A stretch of DNA of 64,000 bases from Anastrepha obliqua (lineage: Eukaryota; Arthropoda; Insecta; Diptera; Tephritidae), in NCBI RefSeq assembly GCF_027943255.1, contig NC_072893.1, positions 9,920,001 to 9,984,000 on the forward strand, in the 5' to 3' direction. The notes beneath the pieces are model-generated. The model did no database searches and was not told the origin of the DNA. It worked only from the letters and a program-made list of their open reading frames with translations. Shown here piece by piece: positions 10,696-20,969 of this stretch. Numbering within the stretch: the first letter of the stretch is position 1; each line of letters opens with the position of its first letter. A program made the position numbers and the translations under genes.

Positions 10696-11786
10696 ATAAT
10701 ACTCAGTATGGGACAAACCCAATGTTTCGTAATTTACGTCGTTCCTCCATGTTCGTTGAGCCAACACACCTAAACAAGCTCAACTCCAATCTCTCGCTGG
10801 CTACGCTATACCCGCCCGAAGCGTCTACGCAAAAAAGCGCTTTTGGTAACGAACGCAGCGACTCAGCATTGGAAATCTGGCCACCGCCGCCCAGCTTTAG
10901 CAACGGTGAGCCCTACTACGCAGCTGGCAAAAGTGCCTACTATGGTTCGCAAAATCGTCTGCACCAAAACTATCAACCCAATGTCCAAATATACCAGAGC
11001 CGTACACTGCCGCGTTCATTCCTAAAGAGTCACACGAACTCGCAAAACAGCATCGGCTCAGGCTCGTTGCATGCAAGCGCGTCTGCGTTGCACAACACTT
11101 ATAGCAGCAGCCAAACCCGCCTGACCAATCTAATGATACAACATCCGCAACAACAACAACAACTACAACCACAAAATCTTTATTTATCGCAATCACAAGC
11201 CGCGGATATATACAATTCAAGCTTTGCTATGCATAAATCCAATGAGGATCTCGTTTCGTTACGGCCCAGCAGCAAATATGACGAGCGAAGATTACAACGT
11301 CCACAGAACTCAGCCAACCAGCACAATATGAGCAATGATAGTCGTCTACAGCAAACGGCAGTGCATTGGCCTGCCGCCATACCATCCTCACCGTCCGGGT
11401 ACGCGCCTAACTACCAACAAATACAACAACTGGGCGCACCGACAGCGCGTACCCATCCGACAGCTCCGCATCTGGCACACACGCTTTTGACGCGTTCCTT
11501 CAGTAGCAACACCAGCGGCGGCGCAGACAGCGGCATCGGCAGCGGAGGCGGTAGTGGTAGTGTGGTGAATGTACCGTCGAAATTTCAGCGCGCCTATGCG
11601 TTTGACGAACAGCGGCGACCAAGCGGCATGTTAGGCGAAACCTACGACCCAAACGAGCTTGAACGCGAGCGACGACGTTCACATGCCAGTGTCTACAGTG
11701 GCATATCAATAATGGGTGGCCCAAATGGCACCGGCGGCATCAATGGCACTGACCACTACGACTTGATTAATGGCACTGCGGTGTGA
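10696..11786 (+). CDS. stg1: Stargazin-like protein, terminal coding exon with PDZ motif
   Basis: The acceptor TATTACAG precedes it; the phase-1 codon G|AT gives Asp, then NTQYGTNPMFRNLRRSS. It ends with ...DLINGTAV and TGA at 11784-11786. The last three residues T-A-V fit a class I PDZ ligand (S/T-x-hydrophobic), as TTPV does in vertebrate stargazin. The tail is rich in Ser, Tyr, Asn and Gln, has a five-Gln run near 11150, and a Gly/Ser stretch near 11515-11560. Codon use and absence of stops over 1 kb support a coding exon. A PDZ scaffold partner is inferred, not shown. Confidence 0.75.
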
Positions 11787-12265
11787 GTGGGGGCATAGCG
11801 TACCATCGCTGGCTTGCCGTAAATGGAGTTCTTTGTTAGATTGGTGGGTGGTACTCGTAGCAACGGCAGCAGCATCAGTCGAATGATAATAGCCGCGAGC
11901 AGAGCTTTGTAGAGGCAGAGCAAAACGAAAATTGATGATTGTCGATTACTAGTGGTTTTTACGTCAGCTTCGCCCCACCAGCCAAAAGGCCACAATGGCC
12001 GTCTTAGTGTATAAGTAATTAAAACCGAAACTTAGGAAAATAATGTTGCACTGCCAGCTTAGAAAGGAAGGAGCAGTCGAAATGTGTAGACAATAGAGGT
12101 TAAAAAGTATTTGCAATTGGAATTTCGACTTAGTGGACTGTAGAAAATTTATGGTTAACAAAATCTATACTCTAAGTAACTAAATGCACTGATTTAAACG
12201 TGAATGTGTTGTAATTTATATGTTGTGCACGAAATCAGAATAAAATACATACAATTACACTAAAA
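11787..12265 (+). other. 3' UTR of the stargazin-like gene
   Basis: Non-coding stretch from the stop codon to just after an AATAAA signal. It is AT-rich towards its 3' end and has no repeat insertion. Confidence 0.55.
12239..12244 (+). terminator. Poly(A) signal AATAAA
   Basis: Canonical AATAAA 453 bp after the stop codon of the stargazin-like gene, followed about 15-20 bp on by an A-rich stretch. It is the first perfect hexamer in the right place. Confidence 0.6.
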
Positions 12266-12339
12266 AAGGCTACTGTTGGGCTCATCATTTAAGACTGTAT
12301 GGCAGCGTAAGGGAAGGTTTAACTTTTGGTGTATTTGTA

Positions 12340-12361
12340 CTGGGTTGCCCATATTCGACGG
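12340..12361. repeat. Solo terminal repeat of the DD41D-like mariner family
   Basis: CTGGGTTGCCCATATTCGAC preceded by TA (12338-12339) matches the inverted ends of the elements at 4910-5485 and 14502-15002. No partner end or transposase remains nearby, so it is a relic or a one-ended remnant. Confidence 0.6.
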
Positions 12362-13151
12362 CTATGAGCCTGAGTGTGAGCTTTAGTGGACGGACAGACG
12401 CTACAACCTAATCTAAACTAACCTAGACTGTAATGAATATTAAACTGCAAGCTTTCGATTTATACTCGTATAGTTTGCAAAAAGATATGCGTTGCACATT
12501 CAGGGTGTTAGAATTTTCGGTGGTACTCGATTTTTGATGCCCTTGGATGTTTGGTTCCTTTAGTACTTAAATGTAAATGACTGCGAGTCGAACATAGAAA
12601 GAACATTAAATCTTTCTGGACAAATTTGGGCACATAAAATGTACACGAAAATTAGGGTGGGTTAACTTTTATAGAAGAAAAAAGTAAATATAGTAGTATA
12701 CAGTTCCACAGATGATCTGAAATATATTTTATTTATATCTTTATTTATTTATTTATTGGAGTTTACTCCTTAAGAAACGATATATAAGGCCCACGGTATG
12801 AAAAAAATATGGGTAGTAAAATCGTGTGAATCACTGGCGTACGCTGACGGAAGTGACGCATTGCCCTTTTTCTATATTCTAGTGAGAAAAAGCACTGCCT
12901 ACCTTGTAGCGCTTGGTTGTTGGTGCAAACTTGTAGGAAATATATATTTCCTTGTGGTTGCAAATTTCTAGTCAGAAATAACACTGCCCACATTTTGGTG
13001 CTTATTTCCGTTTCCTATCTAGTGCTTGTGCGTTCGTTGAGAACCTACATATAACAGTGATATCGTCTGAACCTTTGGAGGAGATTGTCTTCAAAAACCC
13101 TTACAATGGTTCATCTGCCAATTACACGCCAATGAACTACCGCTTAGACAT

Positions 13152-13427
13152 TTGTCTGAATACATTGATGGCTCTACGTCTGAAAGCTTTAACGGTGAAA
13201 TAGAGAAAAAATTTAAGGATTGTGAGAAGCTTTCTTTCGTCAATTATAAACCAATTATATTCACACTACCAGATATATCCAGTGAAAAAGATTTAAGTAC
13301 GGATCAAAAATACCTATTTGATATTTGTAGTGCTATTATAAGTGGACATTGCAACGACAGCTTAAAAAAGAAAAACCCCAAAAAAATTGTTCATTCCAGG
13401 TGGCTTACTATAGCGAATAGAAAGTAA
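13152..13427 (+). pseudogene. HSRWLT-type transposon protein fragment
   Basis: A frame of about 90 residues: a SEYIDGSTSESF start region, TDQKYLFDICSAIISG, and NPKKIVHSRWLTIANR at the end. I recall the HSRWLTxAxR string from uncharacterised transposon-borne proteins of insects and cnidarians, but cannot name the family. There is no clear ATG context and the frame ends about 60 bp before the mariner insertion, so it is likely a broken remnant of a longer protein of the surrounding element. Confidence 0.4.
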
Positions 13428-13487
13428 ATTTATATTTTTCCAGTAATATAGAAAAGGTCTTCATTTACTCCTTTTGCATATTAAATA

Positions 13488-14397
13488 AAGGGTGTTTTTT
13501 TTAGAGGTTAGGTTTTCAAGTTGGCACTACTTTTTTCGTAGATGGTCTTTTTGACAGCTGTCACTTGATTTATGCTCAGTTTGGTTTGCCATTTCATAAT
13601 GAATAGACTTACACCTGAACAACGTTTGCAAATTGTGCAAATTTATTACGAAAATAATGGTTCGGTTCGCGCGACGCATCGAAGAAAATTTTGTTTTGGT
13701 TGAATGGGTATGTCAATAAGCAAAATTGTCGCATTTGGAGTGAACATAATCCACAAGCCATTGCTGAGACGCCGTTACATCCTCAAAAAGTCACTCTTTG
13801 GTGTGCTCTATGGGCAGAGGGAATCATTGGTCCATATTTCTTTAAAAATGAAGCCGGCCATAATGTTACATTCAATGGAGAGCGCTATAGAGCCATGATT
13901 AACGACTTTTTCGTGCCTGAATTGGACAATGTTGATGTGGACGACCTTTGGTTCCAACAAGACGGCGCTACATGCCATACAGCCAACGCAACAATCGATT
14001 TATTGAAGGAAACTTTTGGTGAGCGCATTATCTCGCGCCGTGGACCTGTGGCGTGGCCTCCAAGATCGTGCGATATAACACCGCTGGACTATTTCTTGTG
14101 GGGCTATGTGAAGTCGCTTGTCTACGCAGATAAGCCCGAGACGATTGACATCTTGGAAGAGAATATTCGGCGCGTTATTGCTGACATACGGCCCCAATTG
14201 CTGCAAAAAGTGGTCGAAAATTGGGCCTCTCGGCTGGAATTTATTCGAGCCAGCCGGGCGGCCACTTGCCCGAAATCATTTTTAAAACATAATGGCAAAC
14301 CCTTATCTTTATAATAAAGCTAAATTCTTGGACATAACATTAAATTATATACGTTTTATTTCATCTTGAAAACCTAACCTCTAAAAAAAACACCCTT
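13488..14397 (+). mobile_element. Internally deleted DD41D (rosa-type) mariner
   Basis: A 910-bp element with perfect 33-bp inverted repeats (start AAGGGTGTTTTTTTTAGAGG) and TA duplications at 13486-13487 and 14398-14399. From the ATG at 13599 it codes for MNRLTPEQRLQIVQIYYENN then hits an internal deletion near 13680. After a frame change, FWLNGYVNKQNCRIWSEH continues to the stop near 14313. Second and third acidic residues (FQQDGATCH and ITPLDYFLWGY) are present and 41 residues apart by my count, the rosa-type DD41D spacing. The first Asp is lost with the deletion. Perfect repeats suggest a recent move powered in trans. Confidence 0.8.
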
Positions 14398-14501
14398 TAT
14401 ATTTTTAAATATCACGGTAATCGTTCTTAAGGAGTAAACTCCAGTCGCGTGTCGGAGCTGACACACACACCTCTTTTTTTATTTATTTATTTATTTATTT
14501 A

Positions 14502-15002
14502 CGGGCTGCCCATATTCGACGGACCCGACGGATTTCGATGACTCTTTGGGCCCATTCCAATCGACGAGGCTTGTCCGCAGCAACAATCTTTGCGTCAATT
14601 GAATCTTATACGGGAATAAATGCAAATCAATGCGGATAATTCGTTGTAAAGTGGTCCGAGCAATGCCCAACTGTTGAGAACGGCGATTATGGGATGTCTA
14701 TGGCGACGTCTCAACACTGGCCCACCAGTCGAAAACCTTTCGTACAAACGTTTAATGGTGTTCTTAGAAGGCGCACTTTTCACATTATTTAATTTTTTAT
14801 ACGCACGTTGAGTTTTCACATTTGACTTCTTTTGTTGAATGTAAATTTCAACAATTTGGGAGCGCTCGTGTGGCGTGTACTGTTCCATGGTAAAAATCTG
14901 CTTGGACTGACGCTTCCAACGCGGTATCTGGTTAAGCGATCTGACGTCTCTGTCAAAAGATACAGGGTTGCCAGATGGGTCCGTTGAATATGGGCAACCC
15001 TG
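14502..15002 (-). mobile_element. Non-autonomous mariner (DD41D-like), copy 2
   Basis: A 501-bp minus-strand relative of 4910-5485, flanked by TA (14500-14501 and 15003-15004), with ends CGGGCTGCCCATATTCGACG and CAGGGTTGCCCATATTCAAC. It codes for the same MEQYTPHERSQIVEIYIQ start. A further deletion joins RLYERFSTG directly to GPVLRR, so even the HTH region is shortened. No catalytic core is left. Confidence 0.7.
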
Positions 15003-15034
15003 TAATACATTGGGATCCCCTTGACCACCTACGC

Positions 15035-15180
15035 TCTACTCCTAGAACGATGGGCTGGCTTCGCGTCAACTCAGCGAGCACTGGGCAAGTACACAAACTT
15101 TTAAGGTCGCGAATTCTTTCTGGCCATGTATGGATGGGTGGCGTTCGAGGGCTATTCTGAGGATGACAAAACCTCAGCTC
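15035..15180 (+). mobile_element. LINE B fragment, plus strand
   Basis: In one plus frame, LLERWAGFASTQRALGKYT and REFFLAMYGWVAFEGYS align with LLERWASSQLSERWASAQT and the following region of the LINE B copy at 49735-50330. It is a short, decayed piece. Confidence 0.45.
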
Positions 15181-15779
15181 TCAAACTTTTTTGTTTTACA
15201 GATCGTAATTCACATGATAACGCCATTCATACTGAACAAGAACCTGCTTGTCTTTTTGATTTCAGATACTTGTAAGTCCCGGAATCCGTGTCGCTAGCAA
15301 CATACTTTTTCAACTACTCTCGTATGGCCAAAAATAATTTTGATTTTTTAAAAATGGAGCAGAAAATAAAATACTGAAAACTGAAAAAATAAAAAATCTT
15401 TTTTTGTTTCCGTTTTCCCCGCTTTTAAAGAAACACCCAAAAAACACCATTTCAAATCAAGCGAGGAAATATAACTATAGAAAATATAAATAACCATTGC
15501 AAAGAAAACAACTGTGGATTTTATTTTTGATAAATTTTTTCTCGAAATGTTGAGCGTTACTCGTATACACTCTTGGAATCTGGCCCCCGTACTCCGCGCC
15601 ACTCGCTAGGGAATGATGTCGGGATGCCATTAACCTCGCGAACGATATTTTCTCCGCTTCTTTATTGCTGAGAGGTCGCTGAGTTTGTTTCACAGACTCA
15701 ACTTTTGAGGTACTCGCACAGAAAAAGCAACTGTGTCACCGAAACGTCTTATCAGTTTTTTAGAGAAGAGGTCTAAAAC
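15181..15779. other. Spacer without recognised feature
   Basis: Poly-A/T-rich, with weak frames at 15348-15693 on the minus strand that show no family motif. I see nothing supportable. Confidence 0.3.
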
Positions 15780-15958
15780 TTAGTAGGAAGGGTCTGAGAA
15801 TGGTGGAGGGTGTAATCATAGAGCACAAGCATGGGAATCATTGACGACTCAATATGCCTATGCTATCGTGAGAATGAGGACACTGCAGAGCCTTTTCTAT
15901 GTAGCTGTCCGGCGTTTTCTAGAATCAGACTTAGGCTGTTCAGGTGCGATGTACTGAG
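15780..15958 (+). mobile_element. LINE C-terminal zinc motif fragment
   Basis: A plus-strand frame reads ICLCYRENEDTAEPFLCSCP then AFSRIRLRLF, the Cys-x-Cys...LCSCPxF block that ends RNase H-bearing LINEs. It abuts a LINE A copy in the opposite strand at 15960. Confidence 0.45.
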
Positions 15959-15959
15959 T

Positions 15960-16920
15960 ATGTTGAGTCCAGAGGGGGAGGGGTGTTAGGTGAGTGGGTT
16001 TGATTGGGCATGTGAAAAGGTGGTTAGTGTCGTGCGGGGTGCCTTCACATGTCGAACATATGTTTAGTATGTCGGGGTCAATTCTGGATAAGTAGGAGTT
16101 TAACCTGCTACAGGATCTAGAACGTAGCTGTGCCTAGGTTACGCGGGACTCTCGGGGAAGTTGTAGCCTTTTGTCTGCGATGCGTGGTAGTTGGACTCCG
16201 ATGACGGCATTCGGGGGTCGGGAGCTTAAGAAGGTGGTAAGGGTCTCCCGATGAATGTCGTTGATTGTCTGTCTGTACACTGTCCGCTCCAGTAGCTGTC
16301 GGTCTGTTTTGTCCTGGATCTCGTCCGCGTAATTAAGGCAGGGCCTCCTGACGTGCCTGTGAGGTGGCTCAGGCTCAAGCAGGTGTCTGCATGGGTGAGT
16401 CCTGCGGTAACACCCTAGCAGGAATTGCTTGCTGAGCAGTTTATTATGCTCCTTCACAGGTAGCATGTGGGCCTCGTCATGAAGATGTTGTATTTTTGGG
16501 CATCAATAGACATCCTGCCGCAGTCCTTATGGTAGAGTTTTGGGCAGGTTTGTAGTTCCGTCCACTGCGAATCACTGGTTCCAGGCGACGAGATAGGCGC
16601 AGCACAATTTAGAACCGGTCGGCGTATTGCCTTGAAAGTCGATAGCAACATTTCTTTGTCTTTGCCCCAAGTGTACTGTAGTGGCAATAGCGGTTGTGTG
16701 CGCTGAGGAGGAAAGCAAACTGTCGAAGGTAACTCATAATATTTTGAGGTTGTTTGTAGTCGGAATTGGTGTATCATAGACTTTTACCTTAACTTGCAGC
16801 TTAACCACTTTTGGCCAGGTGGTGAAGAAGGTCGCCGTGGATTTAGTGGGGGAAAGTTGTAAGTTTCTCGCTATGAAGAAGCGAGAAAGGCAGGAGAGAT
16901 AGTCGTTTACCTTGGCGCAC
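15960..16920 (-). mobile_element. Jockey-like LINE A, RT C-terminal half
   Basis: Minus-strand segments in order from 16920: AKVNDYLSCLSRFFIARNLQ and SPTKSTATFFTTWPKVVKLQ (palm/thumb of RT), a broken middle, LLSKQFLLGCYRRTHPCRHL and ERTVYRQTINDIHRET, then RPPNAVIGVQLP near 16210. The 3' zinc motif is only partly kept. Other copies of this family lie at 23098-23355, 24216-24637, 48049-48984 and 63680-64000. Frameshifts make it inactive. Confidence 0.6.
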
Positions 16921-17110
16921 AGGCAAATCTTCCTCTTCCGGATTCATCAATGACTCCAAAAGATTCGCGGAAGAGTAACCTCCAACCAATCTCCGTCTGT
17001 ATCTATCCTGCCTCTCTATTCCTACCTCCCACTGTAATCTATCAGGGTTTACTACAATAGTCTTCCTGACTGACCCCTTGAACTTCTCCAACCCCGCACA
17101 AATCTAATCC
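16921..17110 (-). mobile_element. Short repeat-like segment upstream of LINE A
   Basis: An open minus frame (SVRKTIVVNPDRLQWEVG) without a known motif lies directly beyond the LINE A homology. It ends in AATCTAATCC-type short repeats. It looks like part of another insertion, but I cannot place it. Confidence 0.3.
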
Positions 17111-18660
17111 AATCTAATCTAGCGAAGAAATCATGCAGCATCACCATGCTCTCTAACTCTCCCCCTCACACGCTCAGCAGTTAGAGAAAAACTGTAAATT
17201 TAAAACCCAAGAATGATAGAAAGAAGATTGCGCCCATCAGAGCGTACGTGACGTCACGTTTGCTGAGTTGTGCAGTATTGCCAAACATTTGCTCTTCTCA
17301 ATAAATTTAGTACTTTTTTATACCCAAAATGCAAAAATTTTTAAGTTTCGTGTTTATTTCTGTTTTTTTTTTTAATTTAAAGCTACAGAAACCTTAAGTT
17401 AAAAAACAAACTATATTATTAAACAAGAAAAGGTTAAAAAAGGTCACTCTGAGAAGATTTTAGTTCTAATGAAAAATTTTTTACTCTTATAAAATTTGAT
17501 AATTTGAAAGTGCAAATTTAATTTTTGGCTCCATTTAAGATTATGCAAAAATATTAAATGTCCCTCTCTCAACTCTTCCTAACATTCAAAATCTTTTTAC
17601 ACATTTTAAAAAGCCTTTGAATTTATTGAATGCGAATTAAAACCATAGAGGGGTAATCGTTTCTTCCGGTCATCAATCCTTAGTGAGACATATGACATTA
17701 AGAGTTATATTCATTGTAAAAATAAACAAGAAAATACTAAAGAAACCATACTGACATTTTTACAAAAAGAGTACCTTATCTAGTAGCATAACTTCAAATA
17801 TAGCAAAAAAGTCGTTCCGTTAACAAAAGATTCTCGCTTAACAAAAAAACCTCATAAATTAAATTGTACATAAGCATAACACGTTTATTTAAAAAAACGC
17901 ACATTTTAAAGACAATTTGTCACGCATACAAAGTTCTTTAAGTGATTCAATAAAAATTTGTTGGGTTATTTTCTTTGAATGGGCATTTTAGTGCATTTTT
18001 ATATCCAAAGCTAGGCAACACTGCAATAGCGAGAGAGAGAGAGATTTGACTGCCGAAAGCAGAAGAACACCAACAACACCTGAAATCGCGGGCAATGCCA
18101 CCAGATGTTAAAAAAAAGTAAAGCTAAATAAAACTGAGTGAATTATTTAAATAATTATTAAAAAATGTATATTTTACAAAATTATAAACATGACATTTTA
18201 ATTAGAACAGCTAGAAAAATGTCATGAAGCAAGAACTAAAATTCCGAGACTAAATAACAAAAAAAAATGCTAAATCAAGTTACGAAAATGGTAATCTGGC
18301 CATACTGGAGCTAAAATCACGTAACTAGTTGTCAAATTCGCTGAGCGCAAAGTAACGGGACCACGATAGGCGCCATCTCATTATTCTTTCCATCATGTTT
18401 AAAACCTAATTCTGCCACCGGACACCCTGTATATATGTATGTACTTACTTTTAGAAATACCGTAATTTTCAGATTCAAAAATTATTATTTTAGCGTAAAA
18501 ACACTTCTGTTTTTATTTTACTTGCAAATTGTACGGTCATTTGTGAGTAGTTACAAATAATTTTTATTTAAATTTTGCATTTTACATAAAAAAAACAGTA
18601 TTAAATTATTTATTTTGAATTTAAAAAGTCGACATTTAATCAATGCTTAATTTCGTATTG
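17111..18660. other. Intergenic spacer between two convergent genes
   Basis: AT-rich, without coding signal. It contains a 14-bp palindrome ACGTGACGTCACGT (17247-17260, with a CRE core TGACGTCA) and a GA run at 18031-18044. The remainder shows no recognisable element. Confidence 0.4.
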
Positions 18661-18673
18661 GCGAACTAAAATA

Positions 18674-18679
18674 TTTATT
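18674..18679 (-). terminator. Candidate poly(A) signal of the OFD1-like gene
   Basis: AATAAA on the minus strand (TTTATT on plus), about 115 bp beyond the TAG stop. Other AT-rich hexamers lie further on, so the assignment is tentative. Confidence 0.4.
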
Positions 18680-18794
18680 ATGGTTTTTTATGCTTTGTAA
18701 ACTTTGGTTGAAAACTTTTGTGCTTGATTTACTTTTCAGCGCTCGCTGATTATTACCTTAGTGGAGAACTGCCAACGCTTGGGCTTGCTTTTTA

Positions 18795-20724
18795 CTACCA
18801 GAAATCGCTGCCACTATCACTTTGCCTTCTCTGAACTGCACCACCACCACCGCCACCAAATTGTGACATGCTAAGTAAGCTGCTGGATGAAGAACTAACA
18901 TCTGAAACCCCTTCGATTGCCGGCATTGAGGCAGTGTCTATTTTAATGCCACCCATTGGCTCCTCTTCTTCCGCATCCGCTTCCGAATCGTCCTCTTCGG
19001 CGTCAGCGATTAAGTCAGCCAACTCAATGGACGAGGCAGACGAGGCCTCCGCCATACTGGCGATTTCAATCGATGACTCACTAATACTTTCTTTCAGATT
19101 ATCTGCGTCTACGCGTATGGAAAAGGTTGTAGAGGAAATTGTTGGGACCAATGCTGTATTGGAGGCTGCAATATTGAAAGCTTGGTGTATAATTCCGGTG
19201 GTTCCTTCGTGCTTCGTTATACTCCTCACGGCGGAAGTTGTGTTGACGAAGGTATTTAATGGTTGCTTAGACGCCTCCTTGCTTTTTGAGGTTTGCTGCA
19301 TGTCAGCGTTTTGGTTCGTCTCATTTTTTTCCACGCTAACACCAAGCAGGCGCTCTGCGGAAGTGCTTGGTTTTTCGCATGCATTTTTGGACGAATTTTC
19401 CTCGCTTTGACTAACTGTTTGAGGTTGTTCCTTTATTTCTCCTACTTCTTCATTCGAAGATATTTGTTCAAGTTTCTGTTTTTGCTGCATTTTCTTCCGC
19501 TCCTGCTGCCATTTTCGTTTCGTTGCGTTCACTGGGGTTTCAGTGAAAAGCCGCTGCATTCTTTCCATGGTTTCTATCAGCGTTACTGCGTTGGTAACTG
19601 GGTTTTTTGTGATGGTGATTCGCTCCGCATAAACATTTGCCTCGAAACCTGCGGTACCTGTCTGATTTGCCCCTTTGCTTTCCTCACTCAGCAGCTCCTG
19701 CGCAATTTTTTGTTCTATATTTCCACTAACGTGCGTGCTTAGCGGTTGGTCTGCTCGATTTGCATTGGAGCTGTCGCAATTTGTACTTTTATTAGGTAGA
19801 TTTCCATCCCCATTTGTTGAGGTGGACGTTTCGGATTTCGCCTGCTTCGCTAAAACTTCCAACGAACTTTCGACATCATTTTCATTGCGCGCACCATTGA
19901 CAGCCGCAACTGTTGCAACAGTAGGTGACATTGTTGTAGGTCCAATTACTGTTGGAATCGGTGCGTCTGGTAATGGTGGCAATGACTTCGAATTGAGCGT
20001 TCGTGATGTTTTTGTATTTGTAATTGTAGCTGGTGAATATGTGTTTATCCGCGAAGGTTCCTCACGTCCAGAAGCTGAGGTATTTGGAAGCATTTTACAA
20101 CCTTTATCAAGCGCTTTTCCGCTGCCTCTTGCGCTCAGTGCATTAGCGTCGATGCCGCAATTTACGGCTGTTGAGCTTAAAGGCAACGTAGGCATCTGAT
20201 GCGCTTGACCCGTGCAAACATTGGTCGGCGCCAAGTTACTATGTGAACCGCACCTGCCGAAATGTCGGTTGTAGTAAAAAGATTCGATACCCGACTCACA
20301 AAGCGCTTCATCATCATTTCTCCTTTGTTTGGTGGATAAAAAGTGGCAGCGCCCATCACTTTTGAATAGTTTTGATTTCGCATCCAAAATTGCATTTGGA
20401 TATTTGAAATTAGGACTTCTATTTTCTTGGTCCGTCAAATCTTCCAAGCAATCTTTTGGCTTTACAGCTTTGTTGCGGGTCTTTGGTTTAACCGCACGTT
20501 TTTTAGTGTTTTCCGTTTTCAACTCGGAAGTCTTCTGTATACTTTTAAAACGTGTACGATTGTTTGTGCCATATTTTAGGCAATGTTTTTCTTTTTTATG
20601 GTTTTCTGAAAGACTGGACACAACTTCGCGCATGGTCTCGGCCTGCAGACGTTGACGCTCTAGATAATTACGGAAGTTCAACTCCAGCTGATTGCTTTCA
20701 TTTTCAAGCTCTTGAATTCGCATT
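18795..20724 (-). CDS. OFD1-like centriolar protein, exon 6 (terminal)
   Basis: The acceptor is GATGCAG|A; the split Arg codon is completed and MRIQELENESNQLELNFR follows. The TAG is at 18797-18795. About 643 residues: a short coiled-coil start, basic patches (KKRAVKPKTRNKAVKPK), Ser/Thr/Asn-rich disorder, a KRKWQQERKKMQQKQKLEQ helix (near 19510-19460), an acidic cluster ADAEEDDSEADAEEEE (near 18990), a Gly run and the end SDSGSDFW. In vertebrate OFD1 a segment of the form RVKELQQEAERLEKAFR and an acidic-Ser-Trp C-terminus occupy the same places, which is the best evidence for orthology beyond the LisH region. Confidence 0.7.
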
Positions 20725-20796
20725 CTGCATCCAAAAATAGAAATAAAAAAATCAAATCAAACTCATGCAAATGCAATATTTCGTTATTTTACTAAC

Positions 20797-20921
20797 CTGG
20801 CGTCGCGCACGATTTGGTCCACAGTGCGTTCTTGCTGTGCTATACTTTGTACCATTTTTTGCAGTTGCTTTTGGGTATTCACCGCATCATGCAAAACCGG
20901 ATCTCGAGTTTCGGTAGGCTC
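20797..20921 (-). CDS. OFD1-like protein, exon 5
   Basis: Bounded by acceptor CTTGAAG|GAG and donor GCCAG|GTTAGT. It enters in phase 0 and leaves in phase 2. It codes for EPTETRDPVLHDAVNTQKQ then LQKMVQSIAQQERTVDQIV, a coiled-coil heptad pattern running into exon 6. An earlier AG (near 20942) would give an in-frame stop, so the later AG was chosen; this acceptor has a weak pyrimidine tract and is the least certain junction. Confidence 0.6.
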
Positions 20922-20969
20922 CTTCAAGATATAAAGACTGGATTAATAATATTTTTTGTCGGCGAAATT

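Larger units (their letters stand above)
12758..14442. mobile_element. Unclassified DNA transposon with self-complementary ends (host of a nested mariner)
   Basis: Inverted ends GGAGTTTACTCCTTAAGA (12758) and its complement (ending 14442) share about 22 bp. The outer 12 bp GGAGTTTACTCC are themselves nearly palindromic. Inside are a subterminal segment (12890-13035) that recurs at 33540-33765, a short frame with a HSRWLT motif, and a complete TA-flanked mariner. No clean target-site duplication was recognised. The superfamily is unknown to me. Confidence 0.5.

Noticed and set aside
13704..13898. Separate small protein beginning MGMSISKIVAFG
   Set aside because: It is an out-of-frame reading of the deleted mariner transposase.
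18868..20655. Plus-strand frames of 100-180 codons opposite exon 6 of the OFD1-like gene
   Set aside because: They mirror the Ser/Ala-rich minus-strand coding sequence; no splice or start context supports them.
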